Origin: Thioclava sediminum
GTDB lineage: Bacteria; Pseudomonadota; Alphaproteobacteria; Rhodobacterales; Rhodobacteraceae
NCBI RefSeq assembly: GCF_002020355.1
Contig: NZ_MPZV01000001.1
Span: 682,001 to 746,000 of the forward strand
DNA: 64,000 nucleotides
Reading direction: 5' to 3'
A program made the position numbers and the translations under genes. The notes beneath the pieces were generated by a model. The model saw only the letters and a program-made list of their open reading frames with translations, ran no database searches and had not been told where the DNA came from. Numbering within the stretch: position 1 is the stretch's first letter; each line of letters begins with the position of its first letter. This document shows, in pieces, positions 45,276 through 53,613 of the stretch.

Positions 45276-45781
45276 TGCGCCTCCTCAGCGGCGCAGTTCG
45301 GGCACAGCCCCAGCGCCTCGACGGTCGCCCGCTCGACATGGAAATTCAGCCGCTCCGCCGCGCCCTGCAGCGCGCGGCGCACCTCTTCGGCCCCCTCTTC
45401 GGGCCCAGCCTCGGCGACCTCTCCGCAATTGCGGCAGATCAGGAAGACCGGCGCATGTTCCTCGCCCGGGCTCATGCAGGCGGCGAAGGCATTCAGGCGG
45501 CGCACGCGATGCGCAAGACCGTGCTCGACAAGGAATTCCAGCGCGCGATAGGCCACGGGCGGCTGCTTGCCGAACCCATCCTCTGCGAGCCGGTCGAGCA
45601 CCTCGTAGGCGCCCATAGCCCGATGTTCTTCCAGCAGAATTTCCAGCGCGCGCTTGCGCACCGGGGTCAGACGCGCGCCCTTTTCGGCGGCGACAGCCTC
45701 GGCGCGCGCCAGCGTCGTGCCGGCGCATCGGCTGTGGTCATGCGGCGTGAAAGCCTTGGCGGAAGAGGTCGAAGATCCCAC
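45272..45781 (-). CDS. zur: Zinc uptake regulator Zur (Fur family)
   Basis: Dimeric zinc-dependent repressor, 169 residues from a GTG at 45781 (AAGG upstream). A winged-helix N-terminal domain (RLTPVRKRALEILLEEHRAMGAYEVLDRL with YRALEFLVEHGLAHRV) is followed by a metal-binding C-terminal domain with CRNCGE and CPNC pairs for the structural zinc. First gene of zur-znuC-znuB. Two Zur-box-like sites start within 10-40 bases of its start, so it probably controls itself, znuCB and znuA. Confidence 0.93.
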   Translation of the reverse strand: MGSSTSSAKAFTPHDHSRCAGTTLARAEAVAAEKGARLTPVRKRALEILLEEHRAMGAYEVLDRLAEDGFGKQPPVAYRALEFLVEHGLAHRVRRLNAFAACMSPGEEHAPVFLICRNCGEVAEAGPEEGAEEVRRALQGAAERLNFHVERATVEALGLCPNCAAEEAQ

Positions 45782-45787
45782 GAGAGC

Positions 45788-45833
45788 GTTACCTTATCAC
45801 ATTTCTTCTTGACGAGTGATTTTATAACATACA
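45788..45833. promoter_or_regulatory. Two Zur-box-like sites between zur and znuA
   Basis: GTGATTTTATAACATACA (45816-45833) matches the alphaproteobacterial Zur-type palindrome GTnATgTTATAACATnAC over its core TTATAACAT. A weaker copy, GTTACCTTATCACATTTC, is at 45788-45805, 28 bases earlier. The region is unusually AT-rich for this window and is shared by the two divergent operons. Confidence 0.65.
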
Positions 45834-45872
45834 TGTTCCGCTCCTCAGATCAAGTTGGACAGGAGACATCCG

Positions 45873-46829
45873 ATGCGCCCCACCCTTCCCGTTCTCGTGA
45901 GCGCGCTTGCCGCACTGCCCGCCCTCGCCCAAGCCGAAGTGCCCAGCGTCGTCACCGATGTGCCCCCGGTGCAGTCGCTCGTCGCGCAGGTGATGGGCGA
46001 TCTGGGCAAGCCCGAAGTGCTGCTCGGTCAGAATTCGGACCCGCACCACTATCAGCTGAGACCCAGCCAAGCGCGCGATCTGCAGGACGCCGATCTCGTC
46101 TTCTGGATCGGCCCGCGGCTAACGCCGTGGCTGGAACGCGCGCTCGACGGGGTCGGAGGGAAAGGCCAGTCGATCGAATTGCTTCAGGCGCCCGGAACGA
46201 ATGTACGCAGCTTCTCGGCGCAGGACCCGCATGATCACAGCGCCGATCTCGACGAGGACGAGGATCACGCCGAGGCGGGGCACGACGACCACGCCGAGGT
46301 CGATCAGATGACCGATCCCCATGCGTGGCTCGACCCCGACAATGCGAAGCTCTGGCTCGGCCTGATCGCCGACGACCTCTCCAAGGCCGATCCCGAACAT
46401 GCCGACACCTACGCGGCCAATGCCGAGGCCGCGCAGGCGCGGATCGAGACGCTCGACGCCAAACTCAAGGCTGAATTCGCCCCCGTCGCGGATAAGCCCT
46501 TCCTCGTTTATCACGCGGCCTATGGCTATCTGGCCGATCATTACGGGCTGACCATCATGGGTGCGCTCGCCCCCAGCGACGCCTCGACCCCCGGCGCGGC
46601 CCATCTCGTGAGCCTGCGCGACGAGGCCTCGGCGAAGGATGCCGTCTGTGCTTTCCCGGAGGCGAACCACGACCCGAAAATGGTCGAAATCCTCGTCGAT
46701 GGGACGCCGGTCACGCTCGGCAAGCCGCTCGATCCGTCCGGCACCGCGCTGACCTATGGCCCCGGCCTGTACAACGACCTGATGCAGGGAATGGCGGACA
46801 CGATCACCGCCTGCCTGTCGCAGGGTTGA
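45873..46829 (+). CDS. znuA: Zinc ABC transporter periplasmic binding protein ZnuA
   Basis: Captures zinc in the periplasm, 318 residues from the ATG at 45873 (GGAGA upstream). A signal peptide runs to about residue 21 (LPALAQAEV). Ligand blocks: NSDPHHYQLRPSQ with the first His, an Asp/His/Glu-rich loop (about 112-140, DPHDHSADLDEDEDH) typical of high-affinity ZnuA, MTDPHAWLDPDN, YHAAYGYLADHYG and FPEANHDPK. Divergent from zur-znuC-znuB. Confidence 0.94.
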   Translation: MRPTLPVLVSALAALPALAQAEVPSVVTDVPPVQSLVAQVMGDLGKPEVLLGQNSDPHHYQLRPSQARDLQDADLVFWIGPRLTPWLERALDGVGGKGQSIELLQAPGTNVRSFSAQDPHDHSADLDEDEDHAEAGHDDHAEVDQMTDPHAWLDPDNAKLWLGLIADDLSKADPEHADTYAANAEAAQARIETLDAKLKAEFAPVADKPFLVYHAAYGYLADHYGLTIMGALAPSDASTPGAAHLVSLRDEASAKDAVCAFPEANHDPKMVEILVDGTPVTLGKPLDPSGTALTYGPGLYNDLMQGMADTITACLSQG

Positions 46830-46861
46830 TCCCGCACCACCTCCGTGCGATCTGATGCGCC

Positions 46862-47626
46862 ATGGCTGATTGGATCGCACTTACGGAAGAATTCGGGCGC
46901 TGGCGCGCTGCACATGTCTCGGACGGGGCGGTGAGCGACCGCAAATCCGGGCCCGCCGCCCGCCCGCTTTTGCCCGACGGGGCCGCTGCGATCGTGGCGG
47001 CCTCCGCTGCAGGCCCTGCCCCGCGCGCCCTGCCCTGCACCCCTCGCCCCGAAGGCGCGCTGCCGCTGACCGAAATCGGCGGGCAAAGCTATCCCGCCCT
47101 GCCCGGCCTGATCCAAGACAGCGACGGCACCGAGATCACCGCCCCCGAGGCGGCCCGGATCGCCGGCATCCTCGCCGGCCTCCCGCAATTCGATGGCGTG
47201 ATCTGGATCTGCGGCGCAAGCGCGATCTGGGCGCATATCTCGGCGGGCGAAGTGGTCAGCGCGATGCGCGCAGGCTCCGCCGCGATGCTGGCCGCTCTTG
47301 GCGCACCGCTGGAGGCAGGCGACGGGTTCGACGCAGCCCTCGCCGATACGCTTTCGCGCCCCGAGCGCCTCGCCCGCGAATTGGCGCCCCTCAGCCTCGG
47401 ACGTCCCGCCCCGCGCGCCACTGGCGCCGTGCTCGGCGCGGAACTCGCCGCAGCGAAACCGTGGTGGCTCGGGCAAACCGTGCTCGCGCTGTCCTCCGCC
47501 TCCGCCCCCGGCTGGTCGGAAATTTGCACCCGCGGCTTGCAAGCGCAGGGCGCGCAGGTCACTTTGGGCGACGGGGAGGCCGCGCTGATCGCGGGGCTGT
47601 CCGCGGCGCGCCGACCCGGCGCGTAA
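46862..47626 (+). CDS. Divergent 2-keto-3-deoxygalactonokinase-like protein (DgoK family), possibly inactive
   Basis: 254 residues. The C-terminal two-thirds resembles DgoK: a WICGASAIWAHISAGEVVSAMRAGSA block, ELAPLSLGRPAPR, GAVLGAELAAAKPWWLG and a Gly/Ala-rich end. The N-terminus begins MADWIAL as in DgoK, but the usual DWGTS phosphate-binding motif is missing (LTEEFGRWRA instead). The protein is also shorter than the ~300-residue norm. So it is either a degenerate, non-catalytic homologue or an altered kinase. Follows znuA by 32 bases; the regulator gene follows it by 35. Confidence 0.55.
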   Translation: MADWIALTEEFGRWRAAHVSDGAVSDRKSGPAARPLLPDGAAAIVAASAAGPAPRALPCTPRPEGALPLTEIGGQSYPALPGLIQDSDGTEITAPEAARIAGILAGLPQFDGVIWICGASAIWAHISAGEVVSAMRAGSAAMLAALGAPLEAGDGFDAALADTLSRPERLARELAPLSLGRPAPRATGAVLGAELAAAKPWWLGQTVLALSSASAPGWSEICTRGLQAQGAQVTLGDGEAALIAGLSAARRPGA

Positions 47627-47661
47627 CCGAGCGGCGAAAATAGGCGGCAGAGGATGGATGC

Positions 47662-48192
47662 ATGAATGAAACCGAACTGCCCGAAGCCTTCGCCGAACTC
47701 GCCCCCCGTTTCGGATTTTCCCGCCCCGCGGGCCGCTGCCTCGGCGCGATCTGGCGCGCGGCGCAAGCGCCCTCGGCCGACGATCTGGTGACGCAGCTTG
47801 GGCTGTCGCGCTCCAATGTCTCGACCGCTCTGAAAGAATTGCGCGATGCGGGTCTCGTGCAGGCCGCCCGCTCGCCGGGCTCGCGCAAGGATTTCTTCGT
47901 GGCGCCCACCGAGCCGTGGGAACTGGCACGCCTGATGCTGGCCGAACGCGAGCGTCGCGTCATCGGCCCCGCGCGCGACCACCTTTCCGCACTGGAAGCC
48001 CGCAGCGCCGATCCGCGCGCGGCGGCCCTGTGCGAGCTGCTCGACGCGGCCTCGGGATACATCCAGGCGCTGATCCGCCTCGACCCGGCCGAGCTTGCCC
48101 GCCACATCGACCCGGCGCGCGGCGGCGGCAAAGCGGAAAAGCCCGCGGCCAAGACCTCCAAGAAGAAAAAGAAAAAAGCCGCGCAAAGCTGA
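47662..48192 (+). CDS. GbsR/MarR family transcriptional regulator
   Basis: Winged-helix DNA-binding protein, 176 residues. The fold reads FGFSRPAGRCLGAIW, then SADDLVTQLGLSRSNVSTALKELRDAGLV as the HTH and a short wing (SPGSRKDFFVAP). A helical dimer part follows, and a Lys-rich tail (KTSKKKKKKA) closes the protein. GbsR-type regulators often sense osmolytes or drugs, but no such genes are near. Its target is unknown; the RND pumps with unassigned operators elsewhere in the window are a speculative option. Confidence 0.82.
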   Translation: MNETELPEAFAELAPRFGFSRPAGRCLGAIWRAAQAPSADDLVTQLGLSRSNVSTALKELRDAGLVQAARSPGSRKDFFVAPTEPWELARLMLAERERRVIGPARDHLSALEARSADPRAAALCELLDAASGYIQALIRLDPAELARHIDPARGGGKAEKPAAKTSKKKKKKAAQS

Positions 48193-48199
48193 GCGCGGC
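48178..48199. terminator. Stem-loop overlapping the regulator stop codon
   Basis: GCCGCGC (48178-48184) pairs with GCGCGGC (48193-48199) with the stop codon in the loop, followed by TTATTC. Weak T-run; it may end the GbsR-type gene facing pyrG. Confidence 0.45.
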
Positions 48200-48226
48200 T
48201 TATTCAATTTCGAGCTTGGGACCGGT

Positions 48227-49870
48227 TTACACCAACCGGCTCTGATCCCGCGCGGCCTTGATGAAGCCTGCAAACAGCGGATGCGGCGCGAAGGGCTTCG
48301 ATTTCAGCTCGGGGTGGAACTGCACGCCGATGAACCACGGATGGTCCTTATGCTCGACGATCTCGGGCAGGCGGCCATCGGGCGACATGCCGGAGAAGGT
48401 CATGCCGCATTTCTCGAGCGGCTCGCGATACTTGATGTCGACCTCGTAGCGGTGGCGGTGGCGCTCTTCGATATCGGTCGAGCCGTAGACCTCGGCGACC
48501 TTCGAGCCCTCTTTCAGCGCGGCCGAATAAGCGCCCAGACGCATCGTGCCGCCCTTGTCGTCGGTCACCTTGCGCTCGACCCGGTGGTTGCCCTGCACCC
48601 ATTCCTTGAGGTGATAGACGACCGGGGTGAAGCGCTTCTTGCCCGCCTCGTGGTCGAACTCTTCCGAGCCCGCATCGCTGACGCCCGCGAGGTTCCGCGC
48701 GGCCTCGATGACGGCCATCTGCATCCCCAGACAGATGCCCAGATAAGGCACGCCCTTTTCACGCGCGAATTGGGCCGCCCGGATCTTGCCTTCCGTGCCG
48801 CGCTCGCCGAAGCCGCCGGGCACGAGGATCGCGTGGTAGTTTTCCAGATAGGGCGCGGGGTCTTCGTTCTCGAAAATCTCCGCGTCGATCCATTCCGCCT
48901 TCACGCGGACCCGGTTCGCCATGCCGCCATGGGTCAGCGCCTCGGCGATCGACTTGTAGGCGTCTTCCAGCTGGACGTACTTGCCCACGATCGCGACGCG
49001 CACCTCGCCTTCGGCATGGTCGAGACGATCCATCACGTCTTCCCAGCGGCTCAGTTCCGGCTTCGGCGCGGGCGAGATGCCGAACGCGTCCAGCACCGCC
49101 TGATCGAGGCCCATGCGGTGATAGGCCAGCGGCGCCTCGTAGATCGACTTCAGGTCATAGGCCGGGATCACCGCCTCGGGGCGCACGTTACAGAACAGCG
49201 CGATCTTGCCGCGCTCTTTCTCCGGAATCGGCTGCTCCGAGCGGCAGACCAACACGTCGGGCTGCAGGCCGATCGAGCGCAGTTCCTTCACCGAGTGCTG
49301 CGTCGGCTTGGTCTTCAGCTCGCCCGACGCCGCCAGATAGGGCAGCAGCGTGAGGTGCATGAAGATACATTGGCCGCGCGGACGGTCCTGGCTGAACTGG
49401 CGGATCGCTTCGAAGAAGGGCAGCCCCTCGATATCGCCGACCGTGCCGCCGATCTCGCAGAGCATGAAATCGACCTCGTCATCGCCGACATCTAGGAAGT
49501 CCTTGATCTCGTTGGTGACGTGCGGGATCACCTGGATCGTTTTGCCCAGATATTCGCCGCGGCGCTCCTTCTCGAGCACGTTGGTGTAGATCCGCCCCGA
49601 AGAGATCGAGTCGGTCTTGCGTGCCGAAACCCCGGTGAAGCGTTCGTAGTGGCCAAGGTCGAGATCGGTCTCGGCCCCGTCATCGGTGACGAAGACCTCG
49701 CCATGCTCGAACGGGCTCATCGTGCCCGGATCGACGTTGAGATACGGGTCGAGCTTGCGCAGCCGAACCGAAAAGCCGCGTGCTTGCAGCAATGCCCCCA
49801 AGGCGGCGGATGCCAAACCCTTGCCGAGCGACGAGACAACGCCGCCGGTAATGAAGACATAACGTGCCAT
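48227..49870 (-). CDS. pyrG: CTP synthase
   Basis: Makes CTP from UTP, ATP and glutamine, 547 residues from the ATG at 49870 ([18 protein letters not shown]). The N-terminal amidoligase domain (to about 265) holds the nucleotide-binding Gly-rich start. The C-terminal class I glutaminase has the nucleophile in GICLGMQ and the His/Glu near the HPE block close to the end. Lies downstream of secG on the same strand, separated by 184 bp with a CGCACCC/GGGTGCG hairpin (50002-50027). Confidence 0.97.
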   Translation of the reverse strand: MARYVFITGGVVSSLGKGLASAALGALLQARGFSVRLRKLDPYLNVDPGTMSPFEHGEVFVTDDGAETDLDLGHYERFTGVSARKTDSISSGRIYTNVLEKERRGEYLGKTIQVIPHVTNEIKDFLDVGDDEVDFMLCEIGGTVGDIEGLPFFEAIRQFSQDRPRGQCIFMHLTLLPYLAASGELKTKPTQHSVKELRSIGLQPDVLVCRSEQPIPEKERGKIALFCNVRPEAVIPAYDLKSIYEAPLAYHRMGLDQAVLDAFGISPAPKPELSRWEDVMDRLDHAEGEVRVAIVGKYVQLEDAYKSIAEALTHGGMANRVRVKAEWIDAEIFENEDPAPYLENYHAILVPGGFGERGTEGKIRAAQFAREKGVPYLGICLGMQMAVIEAARNLAGVSDAGSEEFDHEAGKKRFTPVVYHLKEWVQGNHRVERKVTDDKGGTMRLGAYSAALKEGSKVAEVYGSTDIEERHRHRYEVDIKYREPLEKCGMTFSGMSPDGRLPEIVEHKDHPWFIGVQFHPELKSKPFAPHPLFAGFIKAARDQSRLV

Positions 49871-50054
49871 GAAGACCCCCGTGATCTGCGAAATTCGAAT
49901 GGTTTCCCTGCCCCAAAGAGGGTCAGGATCACGGGATTTAATGCTTACACGATTCGCGGCCTGCCCGCAACCAGACCGCAAGCTATTGAGTTTGGATAGG
50001 ACGCACCCGCAACGTTTTGTGGGTGCGAACCGGTTTTCAGGCTGATGTGACGGC

Positions 50055-50507
50055 TTAGTTGGCGGCGGGCGGCGTAACCGGACCGCTTTGCGTATCCGTC
50101 GTGGTTTCGCCCGCGTTTCCGCCGGTCGAGGAATCCGAACCGCTTGCCGGCGGCGGCATCACCACGTCGAGCGACGGCGTCGAGCCGGTCGTGTCATTGG
50201 CCGGCGTGGTCTCGGCCGGAGCGCTCTGCTCGGGCGCGGCGCTATCGAGCACCGAGCTGCTACCCGCTTTCTGCGCGGCCAGAACCGTCAGCGTCACCGA
50301 GGTCGCGAAGAAGCCAGCGGCCAGAACCCAGGTCACGCGAGTCAGCGCATTGGCCGCCTGCCGACCGGTCATCAGCCCGCCGACACCGCCGCCGGAGCTG
50401 TTGGACGACCCCATGCCGAGGCCACCCCCTTCGGAGCGTTGCAGCAGCACCACGCCAATCAGCAGCAGTGCGAGGATCAGATGGATCGAGAGAACGACGT
50501 TTTCCAT
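50055..50507 (-). CDS. secG: Preprotein translocase subunit SecG
   Basis: Inner-membrane subunit of SecYEG, 150 residues. The first helix ([20 protein letters not shown]) and the Gly/Ser-rich cytosolic loop [17 protein letters not shown] are the SecG signature; the second helix follows ([22 protein letters not shown]). A long Thr/Pro/Ala-rich extension of about 60 residues, common in alphaproteobacteria, closes the protein. Divergent from purA. Confidence 0.94.
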   Translation of the reverse strand: MENVVLSIHLILALLLIGVVLLQRSEGGGLGMGSSNSSGGGVGGLMTGRQAANALTRVTWVLAAGFFATSVTLTVLAAQKAGSSSVLDSAAPEQSAPAETTPANDTTGSTPSLDVVMPPPASGSDSSTGGNAGETTTDTQSGPVTPPAAN

Positions 50508-50798
50508 GAACGGGTCGGGCCTTCTTTCTTGCGACGCGCCTATCTAGGCGGATGAGACTGAGGGTGCAAGGCCGCAGAGGTGTATTTTCGGCTTTCGCGG
50601 GGTCAAATCGGCACAGCCACGCAGCCTGCATCCGCCCTCCCCTTCGTTTTGGCCCAAATATCTCCGCCGGAGGCACCCGCCCCCTCGCGCGCGCGTCACG
50701 CGTGAATAGAGCGAACCACCTCTCGCAAATGCGGGCTTTCGCACCGCGCGCTCAGCCGCTATACCTCGCGCGGTTTTACACCTGCCAAGGAGAGAGCA
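50508..50798. other. Divergent intergenic region secG/purA
   Basis: About 290 bp without a gene. It holds a GGCCCAAATATCTCCGCCGG string near 50651 that loosely resembles the ATATTT motif of the hairpin mosaics. A GCGCGCGCGT/ACGCGTG run follows near 50690. The purA ribosome site (AAGGAGAG) is at its right edge. No convincing operator seen. Confidence 0.5.
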
Positions 50799-52094
50799 AT
50801 GGCCAATGTCGTCGTCGTCGGCGCCCAATGGGGTGACGAGGGGAAAGGCAAGATCGTGGACTGGCTCAGCGAGCGCGCGGATGTGATCGCGCGGTTTCAG
50901 GGCGGTCATAACGCGGGCCACACGCTCGTGATCGACGGCAAGGTCTACAAGCTCAACGCGCTGCCTTCGGGCGTGGTGCGGGGCGGCAAACTTTCGGTGA
51001 TCGGCAACGGGGTCGTGCTCGACCCGTTCCACCTGCTCGCAGAGATCGAGAAGATCCGCGACCAGGGCGTGGAGATCACCCCCGAGACGCTGATGATCGC
51101 GGAAAACACCCCGCTGATCCTGCCAATTCACGGTGAACTCGACCGTGCCCGCGAGGAAGCGGCCTCGAAAGGCACCAAGATCGGCACCACCGGTCGCGGC
51201 ATCGGCCCGGCCTATGAAGACAAGGTGGGCCGCCGTTCGGTCCGCGTGGCAGACCTCGCCGATGACGCGACGCTGGAGGCCCGCGTCGACCGCGCGCTGC
51301 AGCACCACGATCCGCTGCGCAAGGGTCTCGGCATCGAAGCCATCGACCGCGACGCGCTGATCGCAAAGCTCAAGGAAGTCGCGCCCGAGATTCTGAAATA
51401 TGCAGCCCCCGTCTGGAAAGTGCTCAACGAGAAGCGCAAGCAGGGCAAGCGCATCCTGTTCGAAGGCGCGCAGGGCTCGCTGCTGGATATCGATTTCGGC
51501 ACCTACCCCTTCGTGACCTCGTCGAACGTGGTCGCGGGTCAGGCCGCAGCGGGCACCGGTATGGGTCCGGGTGCGATCGATTTCGTCCTCGGCATCGTCA
51601 AAGCCTACACCACCCGCGTCGGCGAAGGCCCCTTCCCGACCGAGTTGGACGACGAAGACGGCAACCGCCTCGGCACGCGCGGCCATGAATTCGGCACCGT
51701 CACGGGCCGCAAGCGCCGCTGTGGCTGGTTCGACGCGGCGCTGGTGCGCCAGACCTGCGCGATCTCGGGCGTGAACGGCATCGCGCTGACCAAGCTCGAC
51801 GTGCTCGACGGGTTCGAGACGATCAAGATCTGCACCGGCTATGAGCTCGACGGCGAGACGCTCGACTATCTGCCGACCGCCGCCGAAGAGCAAAAGCGCT
51901 GCGTGCCGGTCTATGAAGAGATCGAAGGCTGGGCCGAATCGACCGAAGGCGCGCGCAGCTGGGCCGATCTGCCGGCGGCGGCGATCAAATATGTCCGCCG
52001 GATCGAGGAGCTGATCGACTGCCCGGTCGCGATGCTTTCGACCTCGCCCGAGCGCGACGACACGATCCTCGTGACCGACCCCTTCGCGGATTGA
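50799..52094 (+). CDS. purA: Adenylosuccinate synthetase
   Basis: GTP-dependent joining of IMP and aspartate on the way to AMP, 431 residues, normal length. Seen: the N-terminal [17 protein letters not shown]-loop, [10 protein letters not shown], the [13 protein letters not shown] block, and the [12 protein letters not shown]-like stretch ([13 protein letters not shown]). Strong AAGGAGAG ribosome site. The DUF2842 gene follows 4 bases later, an order often seen in Rhodobacterales. Confidence 0.97.
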   Translation: MANVVVVGAQWGDEGKGKIVDWLSERADVIARFQGGHNAGHTLVIDGKVYKLNALPSGVVRGGKLSVIGNGVVLDPFHLLAEIEKIRDQGVEITPETLMIAENTPLILPIHGELDRAREEAASKGTKIGTTGRGIGPAYEDKVGRRSVRVADLADDATLEARVDRALQHHDPLRKGLGIEAIDRDALIAKLKEVAPEILKYAAPVWKVLNEKRKQGKRILFEGAQGSLLDIDFGTYPFVTSSNVVAGQAAAGTGMGPGAIDFVLGIVKAYTTRVGEGPFPTELDDEDGNRLGTRGHEFGTVTGRKRRCGWFDAALVRQTCAISGVNGIALTKLDVLDGFETIKICTGYELDGETLDYLPTAAEEQKRCVPVYEEIEGWAESTEGARSWADLPAAAIKYVRRIEELIDCPVAMLSTSPERDDTILVTDPFAD

Positions 52095-52098
52095 TCCG

Positions 52099-52338
52099 AT
52101 GGCGCTGAGCTACAAGGCCCGACGCCGCCTCTCGCTGCTGGCCCTCGTCGTGGGGCTGCCCGCCTATATCGTCGTCGCGGTGACGGTGGTGAACTGGGCG
52201 GGCGCGCGCTGGGGGCGGCTGCCGATCTGGGCCGAGTTCGGCGTCTATGTCGTGCTTGGCTTGCTGTGGATCGCGCCGCTCAAGCCGATCTTCAAAGGCG
52301 TCGGCAAGGACGATCCCGACGATCCGTCGCAGCCGTGA
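52099..52338 (+). CDS. DUF2842 small membrane protein
   Basis: A 79-residue protein with two helices (LSLLALVVGLPAYIVVAVTVV and AEFGVYVVLGLLWIAPL), a basic N-terminus and an acidic tail. The layout and the ending LWIAPLKPIFKG match DUF2842. It lies 4 bases after purA and is probably co-transcribed. Function unknown. Confidence 0.85.
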   Translation: MALSYKARRRLSLLALVVGLPAYIVVAVTVVNWAGARWGRLPIWAEFGVYVVLGLLWIAPLKPIFKGVGKDDPDDPSQP

Positions 52339-52364
52339 CACCCTCTGGCGGGCGCGCCGAAAAA

Positions 52365-52380
52365 CGGGCAAATTAGCCCG
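52365..52380 (+). other. Small hairpin touching the start codon of the M20 gene
   Basis: CGGGC (52365-52369) pairs with GCCCG (52376-52380) around AAATTA, and the ATG follows directly at 52381. No Shine-Dalgarno is seen in front of this ATG. Confidence 0.5.
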
Positions 52381-53559
52381 ATGACAAGCGCGCCCTGCCC
52401 CCTCCCGCCCGACAGCCTGACCAATTCCGACATCGCGGAACTGACCGCGTGGCGGCACCGTCTGCATCAGGACCCCGAGCTTTCCGGCGAGGAACGCGAC
52501 ACTGCCGCGCGTGTCGTCGCGATGCTGCTGCCGACCGCCCCCGACCGGACGCTGACCGAGCTTGGCGGGCATGGCATCGCCGCGATCTACGAGGGGGCGG
52601 AGCCCGGCCCGACGATTCTCTTACGCTGCGAATTGGACGCGCTGCCGATCCACGAGACCGGCACGCCGCCTTACCGGTCGAACTTTCCCGGCAAGGGGCA
52701 TCTGTGCGGCCATGACGGTCACATGGCGATTCTCGCAGGCGTGGCGCGCTGGCTGTCGCGCAATCGACCCATCCGCGGCCGCGCGATCTTGCTATTCCAA
52801 CCCGCCGAAGAGACGGGCGCGGGGGCTGCGGCCGTGATCGCCGATCCGCGCTTTGCCGAGATCGCGCCCGATCTCTCCTTCGCGCTGCACAATATGCCCG
52901 GCGTGCCCTTCGGGGCGGCGGCGCTGCAGGACGGGGTGATGAATTGCGCCTCGCGCGGTATGAAAATCACGCTCACGGGGTGGACCGCCCATGCCTCGCT
53001 GCCTGAAAGCGGTCGTTCCCCCGCCTCGGCGCTGGCCCGGCTGCTGACCGACCTGACGGCGCTCGGCAACGATCTGCACCAGAGCGATCCCGATTTCGCG
53101 CGCGTGACGATCACCCATGCGCGGCTCGGCGAACCCGCCTTCGGTGTCGCGCCCGGCGCGGCGGAGCTGTGGGCGACCCTGCGCACCCAGCGCGATGCGG
53201 GGATGGCGGGGCTCGTGGAGAAAGCCGAGGCGATGGTGCATGAGGCTGCCGAAGCGCTCGGTCTGGAGCGCGAGATCACCTATCACGACATCTTTCGCCA
53301 TTGCGAAAATACTCCCGAAGCGACCAAAATTCTGCGCGCGGCGCTTGAGGCCGAAGGCATCGAAACCACCGAAACCGATCTGCCGATGCGCGCCTCCGAG
53401 GATTTCGGGCGTTTCGCCGATCATGGCCCTGCCGCGATGGCGCTTCTGGGCGCGGGCGACCGCCCGGCCCTGCACAACCCGGATTACGATTTCCCCGACG
53501 CGCTGATCGGCCCCGGCGCGCGCGTGTTGATCCAGTGCCTGCGCGCGCGGCTGTACTGA
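52381..53559 (+). CDS. M20 family amidohydrolase/carboxypeptidase
   Basis: Zinc-dependent hydrolase of N-acyl or N-substituted amino acids, 392 residues, M20D type (hippurate/IAA-amino-acid hydrolase-like). Seen: WRHRLHQDPELSGEE, the metal ligands in LCGHDGHMA and the catalytic Glu pair in FQPAEETGAG, followed by the dimerisation domain and a RASEDFGRF metal ligand. The start is uncertain because no ribosome site precedes it; a small hairpin does. Converges with the acidic protein gene. Confidence 0.9.
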   Translation: MTSAPCPLPPDSLTNSDIAELTAWRHRLHQDPELSGEERDTAARVVAMLLPTAPDRTLTELGGHGIAAIYEGAEPGPTILLRCELDALPIHETGTPPYRSNFPGKGHLCGHDGHMAILAGVARWLSRNRPIRGRAILLFQPAEETGAGAAAVIADPRFAEIAPDLSFALHNMPGVPFGAAALQDGVMNCASRGMKITLTGWTAHASLPESGRSPASALARLLTDLTALGNDLHQSDPDFARVTITHARLGEPAFGVAPGAAELWATLRTQRDAGMAGLVEKAEAMVHEAAEALGLEREITYHDIFRHCENTPEATKILRAALEAEGIETTETDLPMRASEDFGRFADHGPAAMALLGAGDRPALHNPDYDFPDALIGPGARVLIQCLRARLY

Positions 53560-53571
53560 TCCAATGAGAAA

Positions 53572-53598
53572 GGGCGGCCCCGCAGGACCGCCCCTTCT
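53572..53598. terminator. Bidirectional rho-independent terminator
   Basis: GGGCGG (53572-53577) pairs with CCGCCC (53588-53593), extended by AAA/CTT sides, with TTTCT on the minus strand. It separates the amidohydrolase and the acidic protein gene. Confidence 0.75.
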
Positions 53599-53613
53599 GA
53601 TCTGTCGCCGGGC

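Noticed and set aside
48095-49495. Long plus-strand frame after the GbsR-type gene
   Set aside because: It is the antisense shadow of pyrG and includes the tail of the regulator in another frame.
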